From contig NZ_JAFLQW010000332.1 of NCBI RefSeq assembly GCF_017313335.1, forward strand, positions 1 through 37,019: a stretch of DNA of 37,019 bases, in the 5' to 3' direction. A program made the position numbers and the translations under genes. This stretch comes from Phormidium pseudopriestleyi FRX01. Its GTDB lineage: Bacteria > Cyanobacteriota > Cyanobacteriia > Cyanobacteriales > Laspinemataceae. Shown here one piece after another: positions 8,577 to 17,738 of this stretch (the stretch's first letter is position 1; every line of letters starts with the position of its first letter). The notes under the pieces were generated by a model. That model made no database searches and had not been told where the DNA came from. It saw nothing but the letters and a program-made list of their open reading frames with translations.

Positions 8577-11500
8577 GGTTGGTCTCCTCTGGAGAAGTTT
8601 CCGGGGTAATTTCAGGTAAGGTAAAATAAAAGGTACTGCCTTCATTGAGAACGCTTTCTACCCAAATTCTACCGCCATGTTGCTGGATGATACTGCGACA
8701 AATTGCCAATCCTAATCCGGTGCCTCCTTTTTTACGGGAATCGGAGGCATCAACTTGATGGAATCGTTCAAAAATACTTTCCATTTTATTTTCGGGAATG
8801 CCCCGACCTTGATCTTGAACCGCAAATAAAATCAGGGATGGCGAGGGGTCGGAATCAAGTTGTCCTAGATGGTTAGGCGCAAGGGTTCGCGCTTGTACGG
8901 AAATTCCAACTGTAGAAGCTGGGGGGGAAAATTTGATGGCATTGCTTAAGAGATTCGTGAGCACTTGAATGATGCGATCGCCATCAATCCATAATTCCAA
9001 ATTGGGGTCACATTCCACCCCAAAATTGACCTCCGCTCGATTTGCCATAACTTGCATGGTTTCGATCGCCTTTTCAATCAAGTCCCGGGGGGAGTGCCGT
9101 TCCTTGATTAAGGCAATTTTGCCTGAAGTTAATCGTTCTAGATCTAGAATATCATTGACCAAGCGCACAAGGCGATCGGCACTTTCTGCGGCGATCGCCA
9201 ACACCCGTTGCCCCTTCTCTCCCACGGGGTCAATCAACCCACTGGAAATCAAATTCAAGGCCCCATGAATCGAAGCTAAAGGGGTGCGAAGTTCATGACT
9301 GACCACAGAAATAAACTCATCCTTCATCCGTTCGATCGCATCGCGTTCCGTAATATCCTCGCCGATACTCAGGGTCCCAATTTCCACCCCACGCAAATCG
9401 TGCAACACTGTATTATTCCAAGCAATAATTTTCTCCTGTCCAGACCGGGTAACAATCACACTCTGAGGGTGGGAATAAAAATCTGGGGTTCGCAACTCCT
9501 CCAACACTTCCGAATGCCTCCGCTGTTGATGGGTAGGAATAAAAAGCTCAAACCAATCTTTACCCTGAATTTCTGAAAGAGCATACCCCACCAACTCCAG
9601 GAAAAACGGATTCGCATATTCGATCGCACCCCGGCGATCGAGTCCCACCACCGCTAACTGCACCGTTTCCAACAACCTGCGCCACCGTCGTTCCGATTCT
9701 CGTACCGTCGCTTCGATTTCCTTCTGTTTCGTGATGTCTCGGGCAATACTAGAGAACATCGTCACCGCCCCCTCGACGGATTTATGGGCGATAATCAACT
9801 CCGAAAGGGTAATTTCCACCTCATCGGGAGTCACCAGGGCGGTTTCCCCAATCCAAGTCCCCTGGGCGATCGCCGTGGAAATCCCCTCATTTTGAATAAT
9901 TTCATTCGCCCACCCGGTATGAGACTGGAAAATCTGAAACGTTTCTAAAGGGTAGTCGAGTGGGATCCCGAGAATAGTCCGCGCCGCCTTGTTTAAATAA
10001 AAAACCGTCCCATCCACACTCGCCGACAGGATAAAATCCGGAGTTGCCTCCAGAATCTCAATTAACTTCGCCCGTTCAGCTTCTGCGCGTTTGCGATCGG
10101 TAATGTCGCGCAAACACAAGGTAAACACCTGTTCCCCGGCAATTTCCACCTCTGAAATAGAGACTTCCGCCGGAAACTCCGTCCCATCTTGGCGCAACCC
10201 AATAATTTCCCCAGACTGGTCCATCATTCGGGCGAGAGTGGCGGAACATCCCCCTCCACTCACCGCCGATTCCCCACCCAGATCTAAGCACAACGGCAAT
10301 AATTTCTCCAGGGGTTGCCCCAGCAACTCGGTGGCACTATAACCAAAAATCCGCTCGGCGGCTTGATTAAATAGGGTAATCTGTTGATTGCTATCAATGG
10401 AGATAATCGCATCCCCAGCCAATTCCAGAATCGCCGCGATCCTGGCCCGGGACGAGTGCAGTTCCTCCCGGGCGCGTTTCCGGGAGGTGATATCTTGAAT
10501 CTGAGCAATTAAATATAGAGGGCGTTCTCGGGAATCCCGGACTAGGGATGCGCTTAACTGAACCCAAACCACCTGTCCCTGTTTGTGGCAGTAGCGCTTC
10601 TCCGTCTGATAGGAGGGAATCTCCCCAGCGAGTAACGCCTGGAGGGACTGGAGGTCGGTCTGTCTATCCTCGGGATGGGTGACATCGTTAAATGTTTTTT
10701 CGAGCAATTCCGGTTCGTCATAGCCGAGAATCTCGCATAAGGCGCGATTAACTTTTAGCCACTGACCATCGGGGGCCACCAGTGCCATGCCAATGGTGGC
10801 ATAGTCAAAGGCATTACGGAACCGCGCTTCACTGGAATGTAAGGCGGATAGGGCTTCGGTGCGATCGCTGACATCCAGGACCAGGGACAAGACGGAAATT
10901 AACTCGCCCGTTGGGGCGAACAGGGCGGAATAATACCATTCACAATCAATCACCCGTCCGTCTTTGGTGTAATTGCGATTGCAGCAGACCGTTCGAGGTT
11001 GTTGTCCAGAAATCAGCATATTTCGACGCTGGGTAACCGCTTCTAGGTCCGCTTCGTAAATCAAGGTACAGTCTATATCAGATTTGCCAAAGACTTCCTC
11101 CGCTTGCCAACCAAAGATTTTTTCAGCTTGGGGAGACCAATTTAAAATCCGCCATTCCCGGTTCCATTCGATGACCGCTAGGGGGGTATTTTCCACATGG
11201 AACTGCAATCGCTGATAGGCTCGTTGTAAGACTTGTTCAACACGCTGGCGGTGTTGGAGTTCGTTTTCTAGGCGTTCGTTGGCTTTGCGTAATTGCTCGG
11301 TGCGTGCTCTAACTTGGCTTTCGAGGTCCTGTTTGGCTTGTTGTAAGGCTTGTTGTGAGCGTTTGCGTTCGGTGGTGTCGCGGAAAAAAATCGAGAGTCC
11401 ATCTTTGGCGGGGTAGATATAGTTTTCAAACCAGCAATCGTAGGGGGGATAATATTCTTCGAGGTAAATCGAGGTTTGTTGCTCTCGGGCTTGCTGGCAG

Positions 11501-13257
11501 GCTTGATAAAATTGGGGTTGGGTTACTTCAGGAAATTCGGTAGAGATTTTCTGGCCGATCAGGTCTTCCCGGCGTTTTTGCAGGAGTTGGGCAGCTTTTT
11601 GGTTGACGTAGGTGTACTGTCCTTGGGTGTCCAGGGCGATAAAGCCGTCGGTAATGCTTTCGAGGATGTTGGAGATTTGCTCTCCGGCGAGTTGGGCGGC
11701 GGTATGGGCGACTCGTTCGGTGGCGAGGAGTTGTTGGATTTGGAGTTCGGCCCGTTTGCGATCGGTGATATCCATGACGATGCCGATGGTTCCCTGGGGT
11801 TGGCCGCTGGGGTCCCAGAAGGCGTTGCCTCGGGTTTTGAGCCAGTGAATGGTGCGATCGCCCCATATAACGCGATATTCGAGTTCAAAGGGTTGCCCAC
11901 TGTTGATGGCTTCTTCTACAGTTTCATAGACCAGGGTGCGGTCCTGGGGATGAATGCAGGCTTCAAAGGCGGTGTAGCTGCTGTCAAAGGTTTCGGGGTC
12001 GATGCCAAACAGGTGGAGGCATTCCAGGGAACAGATCACCCGGATGCGATCGCCTCCTTTGCTTTCGCCGCAAATTTCCCATTGCCAAGTTCCCATGTTG
12101 GACGCTTGCAGGGCGAGGCGCAATTTTTCTTCACTCCCTCGCAGGGCGGATTCGGCAGCGGTGTGCTCCTGCTGATGACGCAGGGCGATGATGCCGTAGG
12201 CGAGGTCATGGGTGAGATCAGTGAGTAACTGCACTTCGTCGGGGTCAAAGGCATCGGGTTGGGTGGCCCGCAAATTGAGGGTGCCCAATAGCTGTCCTTC
12301 ATTGAGTAGGGGCAGGGCGATCGCTGAAGTATAATTCCCCTCCCAGGTGGGCAGTCGCCAGGCGGCACTCTCGGTCTCGGGATAGGGATGTTGACCTCTG
12401 CCCACTCCCCCGGTTTGCATCAGGGGGACAAGGGATGCTAATCCGGATTCGGACAGGATGATTTGGCCGGACTGGACTGATTCTTCTAGGTTCTCTCCCG
12501 CTTGGGCCACGGGGATGATCCGTGTTGGGTCATCTTCGGCGACATATCCCACCCAGGCGGATTCATACCCCCCGATGGCGGTCATCATTTCGCAGATTTG
12601 CTGCAAAACGTCGAGTTCTTGTTTGCCGTGAATAATGATGTGATTGCCTGCGCTGAGGGCGCTGAGGGCGCGTTTTTGCTGGCGCAATTGGGTTTCGATG
12701 GTCACCCGTTGGTCAATATTGACCAAGGTGCCAACGGCCCGGACTGTTTCGTGGCGATCGCTGTAGAAAAATTTACCTTGGCTTTCGATCCAATGGGTAC
12801 TGCGATCGGGCCATATAACGCGGAATTTCAGGCGGTAATTCCCACAACCTTCGTGCGCTTTGTCCAGGGTTTCGGTAATTGCATTTCGGTCATCGGGATG
12901 AATACAGGCGAGGAACTCAGCAAAACTGCCGTTAAAGCTGCCGGAATCTCGACCCCATAACAGTTCATAACCGGGGGTTCCAGTGATGCGATCGCCGGGA
13001 ATATCCCATTCACAAATTGCCATTTGTGCCACATCCAACGCCAACCTCAGCCATTCCTCTGGGTTCCGCAACCCCTCGGTTCCATCGTCGGCAGGTCCGT
13101 CATCTGCCTCTTCGCTTCTAGGATTGGATTTTGGTCTGTGCATCTCCTGCAATCGGAGTTTTGCCCGGTTCAGTTTTTGGCCCCGTTCTTCAATTTCGCG
13201 GATTAACTCTTGCCTCGATTGGTTAGCCCAAATTTTATGACTCATCTTTCCATCCAT
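8551..13257 (-). CDS. Multi-PAS/GAF sensor histidine kinase (about 1568 aa)
   Basis: No membrane segment is visible, so this is a probably cytoplasmic sensor kinase. Numbered from the chosen start, it has a helical N-terminus, PAS 1 (65-185), GAF (197-361), PAS 2 (376-501), PAS 3 (526-633), a coiled coil (634-686) and PAS 4 to PAS 8 (about 683-801, 809-929, 937-1059, 1063-1179, 1189-1307). The PAS units often end in DITDRKRAE-like motifs. The catalytic part has H1321 in VVSHELRTPL, an N box NLLSNAIKF (about 1435), DQGRGIP (1482-1488) and GTGLGL (1512-1517), so it looks active. The GAF domain lacks an obvious bilin-cysteine signature. The start could be ATG 13257 or 13245; the longer frame reaching 13374 has an unconvincing basic leader. 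Its likely partner is the overlapping receiver. The signal sensed is unknown. Confidence 0.95.
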   Translation of the reverse strand: MDGKMSHKIWANQSRQELIREIEERGQKLNRAKLRLQEMHRPKSNPRSEEADDGPADDGTEGLRNPEEWLRLALDVAQMAICEWDIPGDRITGTPGYELLWGRDSGSFNGSFAEFLACIHPDDRNAITETLDKAHEGCGNYRLKFRVIWPDRSTHWIESQGKFFYSDRHETVRAVGTLVNIDQRVTIETQLRQQKRALSALSAGNHIIIHGKQELDVLQQICEMMTAIGGYESAWVGYVAEDDPTRIIPVAQAGENLEESVQSGQIILSESGLASLVPLMQTGGVGRGQHPYPETESAAWRLPTWEGNYTSAIALPLLNEGQLLGTLNLRATQPDAFDPDEVQLLTDLTHDLAYGIIALRHQQEHTAAESALRGSEEKLRLALQASNMGTWQWEICGESKGGDRIRVICSLECLHLFGIDPETFDSSYTAFEACIHPQDRTLVYETVEEAINSGQPFELEYRVIWGDRTIHWLKTRGNAFWDPSGQPQGTIGIVMDITDRKRAELQIQQLLATERVAHTAAQLAGEQISNILESITDGFIALDTQGQYTYVNQKAAQLLQKRREDLIGQKISTEFPEVTQPQFYQACQQAREQQTSIYLEEYYPPYDCWFENYIYPAKDGLSIFFRDTTERKRSQQALQQAKQDLESQVRARTEQLRKANERLENELQHRQRVEQVLQRAYQRLQFHVENTPLAVIEWNREWRILNWSPQAEKIFGWQAEEVFGKSDIDCTLIYEADLEAVTQRRNMLISGQQPRTVCCNRNYTKDGRVIDCEWYYSALFAPTGELISVLSLVLDVSDRTEALSALHSSEARFRNAFDYATIGMALVAPDGQWLKVNRALCEILGYDEPELLEKTFNDVTHPEDRQTDLQSLQALLAGEIPSYQTEKRYCHKQGQVVWVQLSASLVRDSRERPLYLIAQIQDITSRKRAREELHSSRARIAAILELAGDAIISIDSNQQITLFNQAAERIFGYSATELLGQPLEKLLPLCLDLGGESAVSGGGCSATLARMMDQSGEIIGLRQDGTEFPAEVSISEVEIAGEQVFTLCLRDITDRKRAEAERAKLIEILEATPDFILSASVDGTVFYLNKAARTILGIPLDYPLETFQIFQSHTGWANEIIQNEGISTAIAQGTWIGETALVTPDEVEITLSELIIAHKSVEGAVTMFSSIARDITKQKEIEATVRESERRWRRLLETVQLAVVGLDRRGAIEYANPFFLELVGYALSEIQGKDWFELFIPTHQQRRHSEVLEELRTPDFYSHPQSVIVTRSGQEKIIAWNNTVLHDLRGVEIGTLSIGEDITERDAIERMKDEFISVVSHELRTPLASIHGALNLISSGLIDPVGEKGQRVLAIAAESADRLVRLVNDILDLERLTSGKIALIKERHSPRDLIEKAIETMQVMANRAEVNFGVECDPNLELWIDGDRIIQVLTNLLSNAIKFSPPASTVGISVQARTLAPNHLGQLDSDPSPSLILFAVQDQGRGIPENKMESIFERFHQVDASDSRKKGGTGLGLAICRSIIQQHGGRIWVESVLNEGSTFYFTLPEITPETSPEETNHEQTNFSH

Positions 13258-14169
13258 ATATTCAGCAACCGACGACTTCCCCCGAATGGGTTCCTCTCTC
13301 ACACCGTTTCTTGTGAGGCAGGTCCTATGGATTTTTCGTTCCGTTCTCCTGCGCTGTCGGGTGGTCCCTAGCACTCAGGGTCTCTCCTTACAGAGAATCG
13401 AGTTCAGGTTTTTCTCGATACTCGGGTTGGTTTTTGGGCCGAAAATTGCCAGAGGTTCTCCTCCGTCATTAAATCCATATATTAGCCAACTTCGCCTCCT
13501 CCTGAAGAAGTGCGAACCGTTTATGCCTGGGGTTGATATCCTCTATGCTTCCTCTGGGCAACCAACAAGGGGTTTGGAACTTGTACTAAATCCAGTTCGT
13601 TGGCTCGGTCCACTTTGTAACAGTTGAATGGGATTGGCTTAGGCAACTAATTCTAAGAATCACCCGATGAATTTGTACGTTAAAATGGCCTTGAATTGGA
13701 AAATTTCAACCATCCCTGACCCATTAATTCTCCAGATGTCGGCAAGTTTGACAATAAAAGAACTGTTTGAAAAAAGTCATAAGCACAGGATTTTGCTGCT
13801 AATTTCCAGGATTTTATCGGATATTTTATTTCTTAAAAACTCCTCAGTTTACCTAATTCAACCGAGGTGAACTTAAAATTTTCTGATGTTTTTTAATTAT
13901 ACCCTTACTGGCCCATTTAAAAGATAATTCACAAAAATTTACATCCTCAGACAGAGAATTCTCTATTCCCCGGAAGGATTCCTCAAGCTTTCTGCGGTCC
14001 TGACCCAGGATTATCCCTGTATTTCCTGGCGAAATCCCTAGTAATAAGGGGAGGGTCTTTTCCCCGGTTCCCCTTCGAGAAATTGCCTAATTTTCCCGAT
14101 TCAGCCCCTTAAAAAGCGCTCTATAATAGAGCTAAAGCCTTTCCCTTGTAAAAACTCTCTTAAAAAACT
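13258..14169. other. Intergenic region between divergent kinase and LCP genes
   Basis: Over 900 bases contain no credible gene. Open frames on the plus strand reflect sequence opposite the kinase N-terminus or AT-rich filler. At 14118-14132 there is a perfect 15-base dyad (GCTCTATAATAGAGC) that includes a TATAAT box, a candidate -10 element for the LCP gene. Confidence 0.5.
14118..14132 (+). promoter_or_regulatory. Palindrome overlapping a candidate -10 box
   Basis: GCTCTATAATAGAGC is a perfect dyad around a central A and contains TATAAT at 14122-14127. It sits about 40 bases before the LCP start, a good place for a promoter and for an operator. No matching -35 hexamer is seen at the usual spacing, so an activator might be needed, or it is not a promoter. 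Confidence 0.35.
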
Positions 14170-15588
14170 GTGTTAGAAGTCATAGAACTCTATAAAAATT
14201 TACCCATTCCTCCGCAAAAGCCGAACAAAAAATCACCCCCATCAAAACGCGATCGTCCCAATCGCATCTCCAAAATTGCGATTCCTCCGTTATCTTTAAC
14301 CCTGCGACTGGCACGGTTGCTATCTGGTAGCTTCACGCTGGTGTTGATTGGGACTATCTCCCTCACTCTCGGGGCGATCGTTGCGGTATTCGATGCTAAA
14401 GTTACGGATACAGTCCCGGACTGGCGACAGCCTTTGGTCCAAACCGATTCCCCGTTGCCTTCCCCTCGATTGTCTCGAACGCTTAACCTTTTGGTTCTGG
14501 GGATTGAGGGGGGTATCTCTCCTGTAACTGGCAGTCAATCTAGTTTACCGAAACCGGCTGAAACCCTCTGGTTAATGCGGTTTGACCCGGTTCAAAAGGC
14601 TGTGAGTGTGTTGTTGATTCCTCCTCAAACTCGGGTGGAAATCCCCGATCGCGGACGCAATCCGATCGCCAGTGCCCACAGCATTGGCGGGGTTACCCTC
14701 ACCTCCCAAGTCCTCAGTCAAACCCTTAACGCTATCCCCATTGACCGTTATATTCGCACTGATGCTGCTACGTTTCTCCGCTTCATCGACTTGCTGGGTG
14801 GGGTAGAATTATTCGTGCCTGAGTCCATCTCCTATCAGGATTCCACCCAAGGGATTGCCGTTAACTTACAACCGGGGTGGCAAACCCTCAAAGGGGAAGA
14901 AACCCTCGGTTTTGCTCGTTTCCAAAAAAACGAAGCCGATCGCAGTGGCATCCACCGACAGCAAATGATTCTGCAATCGGTCGGCGATCGCCTTGCCAGT
15001 CCCACCCTCGGGTCCCAATTGCCGCGCATCGTGCAACTGATGCACGAATATATCGATACCAATCTCACCCGCGAAGAACTCTTCGGGTTAGTTACCCTCC
15101 TCCAACAGCGATCGCCCGATGGGTTAAAAATGGTCCTACTCCCGGGAGAATTTACCACCACGCGATCGGTCCCCACTCCCTATTGGAATATCGATACCAC
15201 CGGACGCGATCGGGTCATGTACCACTATTTTGACCAGGAACTCAACCCCGGAACCCAACGCGATCGCGCCATCACACCTAAATCTCCCAAAACCCTAAAA
15301 ATTGCCCTACAAAATGCTTCCGGCAATCCCTTAATTCTGGGTCAAATCTTGGCCGAATTAAAATCCCGGGGATATCGAAATGTTTACACAATCTCCGACT
15401 GGCCCGACCCCCAACGCCATACCCAAATTATCATCCAAACCGGAGATATTCCTGCCGCCACTACTCTACAAACTATTTTACCAACTGCCCAAATTCAATC
15501 CAGTTCTCTAGGCGACCTAGAATCAGAAATCACCCTCAAAATTGGAGAAGATGCCATTAATTTTAAAGACTTATATTGGGCAAAATAA
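14170..15588 (+). CDS. LCP-family (LytR-CpsA-Psr) cell-wall glycopolymer transferase
   Basis: LCP proteins transfer lipid-linked glycans onto peptidoglycan on the outer face of the cytoplasmic membrane. This 472-residue protein has a basic cytoplasmic N-terminus, one membrane segment (about 46-73, LLSGSFTLVLIGTISLTLGA) and then the LCP domain. Visible blocks include LNLLVLGIE, VSVLLIPPQTRVEIP, IDRYIRTDAATFLRFIDLLG, LKGEETLGFARFQ with an arginine and a nearby DRSGIHRQQMIL. The C-terminal 90 residues (LKIALQNASGNP onward) look like a LytR_C domain. The start is a GTG without a clear ribosome-binding site; no better in-frame start lies before the membrane helix. The exact polymer in this cyanobacterium is unknown. 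Confidence 0.9.
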   Translation: MLEVIELYKNLPIPPQKPNKKSPPSKRDRPNRISKIAIPPLSLTLRLARLLSGSFTLVLIGTISLTLGAIVAVFDAKVTDTVPDWRQPLVQTDSPLPSPRLSRTLNLLVLGIEGGISPVTGSQSSLPKPAETLWLMRFDPVQKAVSVLLIPPQTRVEIPDRGRNPIASAHSIGGVTLTSQVLSQTLNAIPIDRYIRTDAATFLRFIDLLGGVELFVPESISYQDSTQGIAVNLQPGWQTLKGEETLGFARFQKNEADRSGIHRQQMILQSVGDRLASPTLGSQLPRIVQLMHEYIDTNLTREELFGLVTLLQQRSPDGLKMVLLPGEFTTTRSVPTPYWNIDTTGRDRVMYHYFDQELNPGTQRDRAITPKSPKTLKIALQNASGNPLILGQILAELKSRGYRNVYTISDWPDPQRHTQIIIQTGDIPAATTLQTILPTAQIQSSSLGDLESEITLKIGEDAINFKDLYWAK

Positions 15589-15623
15589 AATTAAATTTAG
15601 GGAGTTACAAAAGTCAAAAAACC

Positions 15624-15743
15624 ATGTTAAAACGTCTCTTTATCCTGACAATGGCCGTCCTCCTAGCCTGTCTCTGGATTCTCCTCGCCGCAAAAGAAGC
15701 GATTGGATTCACCTTCAATATCACGACTCCTGTCATTTCTTAA
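15624..15743 (+). CDS. Possible small membrane protein (39 aa)
   Basis: A 39-codon frame runs from ATG 15624 to TAA 15743. It encodes a basic start (MLKRLF), one hydrophobic helix (ILTMAVLLACLWILLAA) and a short hydrophilic tail. This is the layout of a single-pass small membrane protein; a lipobox-like LLAC is present but is followed by more hydrophobic residues, so a lipoprotein is less likely. An AGGGAG lies about 18 bases upstream, too far to be ideal. It follows the LCP gene by 35 bases and could be co-transcribed with it. I do not recognise it, and it may be chance. Confidence 0.35.
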   Translation: MLKRLFILTMAVLLACLWILLAAKEAIGFTFNITTPVIS

Positions 15744-15918
15744 GAGGGTCAGGACTAGCCCTGTCCAGGTGTATTTATAGTAGGGGCGCAATGCGCAGGC
15801 CCCTACGTGAAACGTCTTAAGAGCCAACTTGATTGACAGAAAATTTTACGGAAAACAAACCCCAAAAGGTCAACAAGTTGTGACATTTAACCCTTGAAAA
15901 AACCCACATTTATCCCGA

Positions 15919-16635
15919 TTAGGCAGTATTTCTCCAAGTTTGGGAGAGTGAAGTAAACGAGGTGAAAACATCCCAGTTTAGAATATCTTGTAATAAGGAT
16001 TGATAACCTGTTACATTGGGATGGAGACCATCATCGCATAAATGCGCTTGCCTCCAGGCTTCACCGCGATCGCGCCATAACTCAAATAAGTCTAAATAGG
16101 GAATTTGCCTCTGTTCGCACCCTTGTCTCGTTACTTCCTTGTAGCGATATTGGTCCGCATGGTTAAAATAAAGGCAATCTGAAAAAGGCATCCGAGTCTC
16201 ATTTACCGGGACCATGCCAACGAAAAAGACGGGACAGAGGGCTTGGGCGCAATCCAGAAGTTGGGCAATCTCTGTGGTAAAGGTGTTAAAGTCAGTGAAA
16301 TTGCGTCCATTGGGACGTCCCATGCGGGCGGAATCATTCACTCCCACGGAGAGAATGATGGCATCGGGGAGGCGATTTTTCAGTTCTCCCCGATAGCGAA
16401 ACTCGTTTTCGAGTCGTTCCAAGACTAGGCAAACGCGATCGCCTCGGACGCCAAGATTGTACAGTACATGACCCGCGCTTGAAGGCTCCATCCACTCCCG
16501 TCTCAGTCGTTCGACCCAACCCCCTCCGACGGGATCGCCAAATCCATAAACGAGACTGTCTCCAAGGGCTACTATTTTCAGAGGATGCACGGTTGCGCGA
16601 TAGGAACGGTTAGAAGATGCGGCTAAAACTTGCAT
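15919..16635 (-). CDS. SGNH/GDSL-family hydrolase
   Basis: This 238-residue protein belongs to the SGNH hydrolase superfamily of esterases and lipases. Block I is ALGDSLVYG with nucleophile S27, block III is GVND with N100, and block V is DGLHPN with the D202 and H205 pair, so the catalytic set is complete. It has no clear signal peptide (a short N-terminal stretch MQVLAASSNRSYRATVHPL precedes the core), so it may be cytoplasmic. The substrate cannot be told; acyl or acetyl esters of lipids or sugars are typical. It converges on the LCP region. No strong ribosome-binding site precedes the ATG. The length is normal for single-domain members. Confidence 0.9.
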   Translation of the reverse strand: MQVLAASSNRSYRATVHPLKIVALGDSLVYGFGDPVGGGWVERLRREWMEPSSAGHVLYNLGVRGDRVCLVLERLENEFRYRGELKNRLPDAIILSVGVNDSARMGRPNGRNFTDFNTFTTEIAQLLDCAQALCPVFFVGMVPVNETRMPFSDCLYFNHADQYRYKEVTRQGCEQRQIPYLDLFELWRDRGEAWRQAHLCDDGLHPNVTGYQSLLQDILNWDVFTSFTSLSQTWRNTA

Positions 16636-16731
16636 TATGGGATGGGACCTCGTACTTATAAAATCTTAACACAGCGATAACAATCTACATCATTGGCTAC
16701 AATTAACATAATTACCTAAAGGTACAGAAAG

Positions 16732-17055
16732 ATGAATAGTGGATCGGGCAATCCAGAAAAAAGTAAGCGTTCTAGCTTCAATACAACAGACAAAATCGAA
16801 AGTTTTTCCCGGCGAGCATTGTTTGTCCCCCACAAACGGGCGACTATCGATACAGAGCATTTGATGCGCCGCGCGGAGGACCTGGTGAGTGCCGCCTCAA
16901 ATCGCTATCGGATTACCGTCCAAGTCGCTAATCGTGCCAAGCGTCGCCGCTATGAAGATTTTGACAGCATGGAAGAACCGACAATGAAACCCGTGATTCG
17001 GGCGATCGTCGAAATGTCCGATGAACTGGCGCAACCGGAAATCATCGGCGATTAA
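16732..17055 (+). CDS. rpoZ: RNA polymerase omega subunit
   Basis: The C-terminal 60 residues are the typical cyanobacterial omega subunit: [35 protein letters not shown] and [20 protein letters not shown]. Omega promotes assembly and stability of RNA polymerase by binding beta-prime. At 107 residues it is longer than the roughly 75-80 residues I recall for cyanobacterial omega. The first residues include KRSSFNTT, which resembles the usual N-terminus, followed by about 20 extra residues ([20 protein letters not shown]) before the conserved helix. A TTG at 16819 would give a normal-length protein, but the N-terminal resemblance favours 16732. It heads a likely three-gene operon with the next two genes. 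Confidence 0.93.
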   Translation: MNSGSGNPEKSKRSSFNTTDKIESFSRRALFVPHKRATIDTEHLMRRAEDLVSAASNRYRITVQVANRAKRRRYEDFDSMEEPTMKPVIRAIVEMSDELAQPEIIGD

Positions 17056-17102
17056 TTAACGGTTTGGAGGGGAAATTGGGTTCTGTGGCAGGAAGACGAA
17101 CG

Positions 17103-17735
17103 ATGATGCAATGGCAGCGCAAAGGGCAAGCGATCGCCTGGGTGTTGATTGGGTTAACTTTAGGTCTGTCTTTAGGAATACCTCTGCATAGAGATTTCCT
17201 GGAAACTTTGCCCAGGGCGACTGCCCAAGAGGTTTCACCCCCTCAACGCCGACAACGGTTAGACCCCCGGCAACTGTGGCGGCAAGTCTATGAACGCCTG
17301 CCCGATTTCCCCTTAGAAAATAATTACATCAGCACTCAGACAGGAGAGGTGGACCCAGATAACACCTTGGCAAATCGGTTGATTTCCTATCACCTTTATG
17401 TCAAAAATCGTCTGCCGATGTTTCGTCTGGATTGGAAACTGACCCTCGCGGACTATCTGGGCGTTTTTGAGGAACTAGACGAGAGTGTCTATCCCGGGAA
17501 TGGGTTGTTGCAAGAGAATCCTCTGGCAGGCGATCGCGAAATCCTTTCCCAACTCAACCGCCAACAACGGGAGGAGTTAATTGAGGTTCTCGTCACCCTG
17601 TTTAATCCCAACTACTACAACATCCAAGGGCCAACCCCAGGGACAACTCCCGGGGCAACTCCCTCATCCCCCAGAACTCCCGCAGGACCTCCACCCTTGC
17701 CGCAATCGGGGGATGCGGATTTATTGAGATTGTAG
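17103..17735 (+). CDS. Conserved cyanobacterial protein with signal peptide, function unknown
   Basis: The protein has an N-terminal signal or anchor (QRKGQAIAWVLIGLTLGLSL), with a possible signal peptidase site after RATA. An alpha-helical domain (about residues 45-175) follows, with conserved-looking motifs such as LWRQVYERLPDFPLENNYIS, RLISYHLYVKNRLP and LDWKLTLADYLG. The C-terminal tail is rich in proline, glycine and threonine. It is likely periplasmic or lumenal. I do not recognise a named family. I start at ATG 17103, which has GGAAGA upstream; TTG 17076 with GGAGGGG upstream is a serious alternative and would add nine residues. It sits between rpoZ and the DUF1818-like gene, close enough to be one operon. 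Confidence 0.75.
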   Translation: MMQWQRKGQAIAWVLIGLTLGLSLGIPLHRDFLETLPRATAQEVSPPQRRQRLDPRQLWRQVYERLPDFPLENNYISTQTGEVDPDNTLANRLISYHLYVKNRLPMFRLDWKLTLADYLGVFEELDESVYPGNGLLQENPLAGDREILSQLNRQQREELIEVLVTLFNPNYYNIQGPTPGTTPGATPSSPRTPAGPPPLPQSGDADLLRL

Positions 17736-17738
17736 AGG

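Noticed and set aside
11476-12228. 250-codon open frame opposite the histidine kinase
   Set aside because: It lies entirely within the kinase gene, which has clear PAS and GAF motifs, and its product has no independent motif.
13667-13870. 67-codon open frame in the kinase/LCP gap
   Set aside because: Composition and start context are weak, and I see no homology-like motif.
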